Assembly (NCBI GenBank): GCA_016928395.1
Contig: JAFGKV010000137.1
Span: forward strand, 1-13,947
Direction: 5' to 3'
Length of the DNA: 13,947 bases
From: Candidatus Fermentibacterota bacterium
Lineage (GTDB): Bacteria > JAFGKV01
A model generated the notes under the pieces. The model ran no database searches, was not told where the DNA came from, and worked only from the letters and a program-made list of their open reading frames with translations. A program made the translations under genes and the position numbers. This document shows positions 13,905 to 13,947 of this stretch, piece by piece (within the stretch, counting starts at the first letter, position 1; each line of letters opens with the position of its first letter).

Positions 13905-13947
13905 ATACTCGTACTCGGAATACTCGTACTCGGAGCTGCGGCTCCGA
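13896..13947 (+). repeat. CTCGTA hexamer array ending in a 7-bp hairpin at the window edge
   Basis: CTCGTA, CTCATA, CTCGTA, CTCGGAATA, CTCGTA, then CTCGGA. The last part overlaps an inverted repeat TCGGAGC (13930-13936) / GCTCCGA (13941-13947) with a 4-base loop. The array may continue past the window. Confidence 0.6.

Larger units (their letters stand above)
13260..13947. other. Non-coding, repeat- and hairpin-rich region
   Basis: This 688-base stretch has no open frame with a ribosome binding site or recognisable protein. Bases 13260-13446 show nothing I can name. Beyond that come two pentaloop hairpins, a hexamer array, a third hairpin, a heptamer array and a second hexamer array, listed separately. 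The short frames here encode Asp/Tyr/Asn or Thr/Ile runs produced by the repeats. Confidence 0.6.

Noticed and set aside
13836-13946. Minus-strand frame open at the right edge, with a Glu-Tyr repeat, as the end of a gene entering the window
   Set aside because: The Glu-Tyr run is a translation of the TACGAG hexamers. Without the rest of the frame it cannot be told from repeat-derived noise, though a gene ending here is not excluded.
13579-13947. CRISPR array
   Set aside because: Repeat units are 6-7 bases in direct tandem, and the longer module occurs only twice, 293 bases apart. There are no regular spacers and no cas genes.

Overview
The window is about 14 kb of GC-rich bacterial DNA that looks chromosomal. 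There are no rRNA, tRNA, phage or transposase genes, and the codon positions look uniform. Shine-Dalgarno sequences are strong (AAGGAGG, GGGAGG). Two secreted proteins end in a type IX/FlgD-like C-terminal domain, preceded by the 'PVELVSF...STASE.NN.GFNI' linker typical of Bacteroidota and related FCB or candidate phyla. The left operon (DUF1460, DUF4922-like, SpoIID) also recalls Bacteroidota gene sets. With this high GC, an uncultured FCB-related or other candidate-phylum bacterium is most likely, but the phylum cannot be fixed from the sequence.

Bases 1-5305 (+ strand) hold a tightly packed operon of five genes. They are a 5'-truncated CCG-domain Fe-S protein, a DUF1460 (NlpC/P60-like) protein, a family 2 glycosyltransferase with an extra N-terminal half, a DUF4922-like HIT/GalT-superfamily protein, and a SpoIID/LytB-domain protein. 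Three junctions are 4-base start/stop overlaps. The fourth is a 47-base overlap with a TTG start and its own ribosome binding site. None of the four complete proteins has a signal peptide or membrane helix, so peptidoglycan-type domains appear to act in the cytoplasm together with a sugar or nucleotide enzyme, a glycosyltransferase and a redox subunit. This is the best candidate for an undescribed pathway here.

Bases 5373-7982 (- strand) carry two paralogous secreted proteins in tandem. Each has its own promoter-like TTGACA element, a similar leader of about 100 bases, and an identical AAGGAGG with 5-base spacing. A perfect 12-bp hairpin follows the upstream copy.

Bases 8225-11191 (- strand) hold a probable two-gene unit: a secreted L,D-transpeptidase, then a polytopic GT39/PMT_2-type glycosyltransferase with a C-terminal TPR-like tail. 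Divergent from it, 11355-13259 (+) encodes a histidine ammonia-lyase with all checkable catalytic positions but two insertions (about 22 and 89 residues). No other hut gene is visible.

Bases 13260-13947 are non-coding and rich in structure. There are two pentaloop hairpins, then hexamer and heptamer tandem arrays, another hairpin, and a module present twice (ACTTGTTTGAG, exactly 13 bases, CTCGTRCTC).
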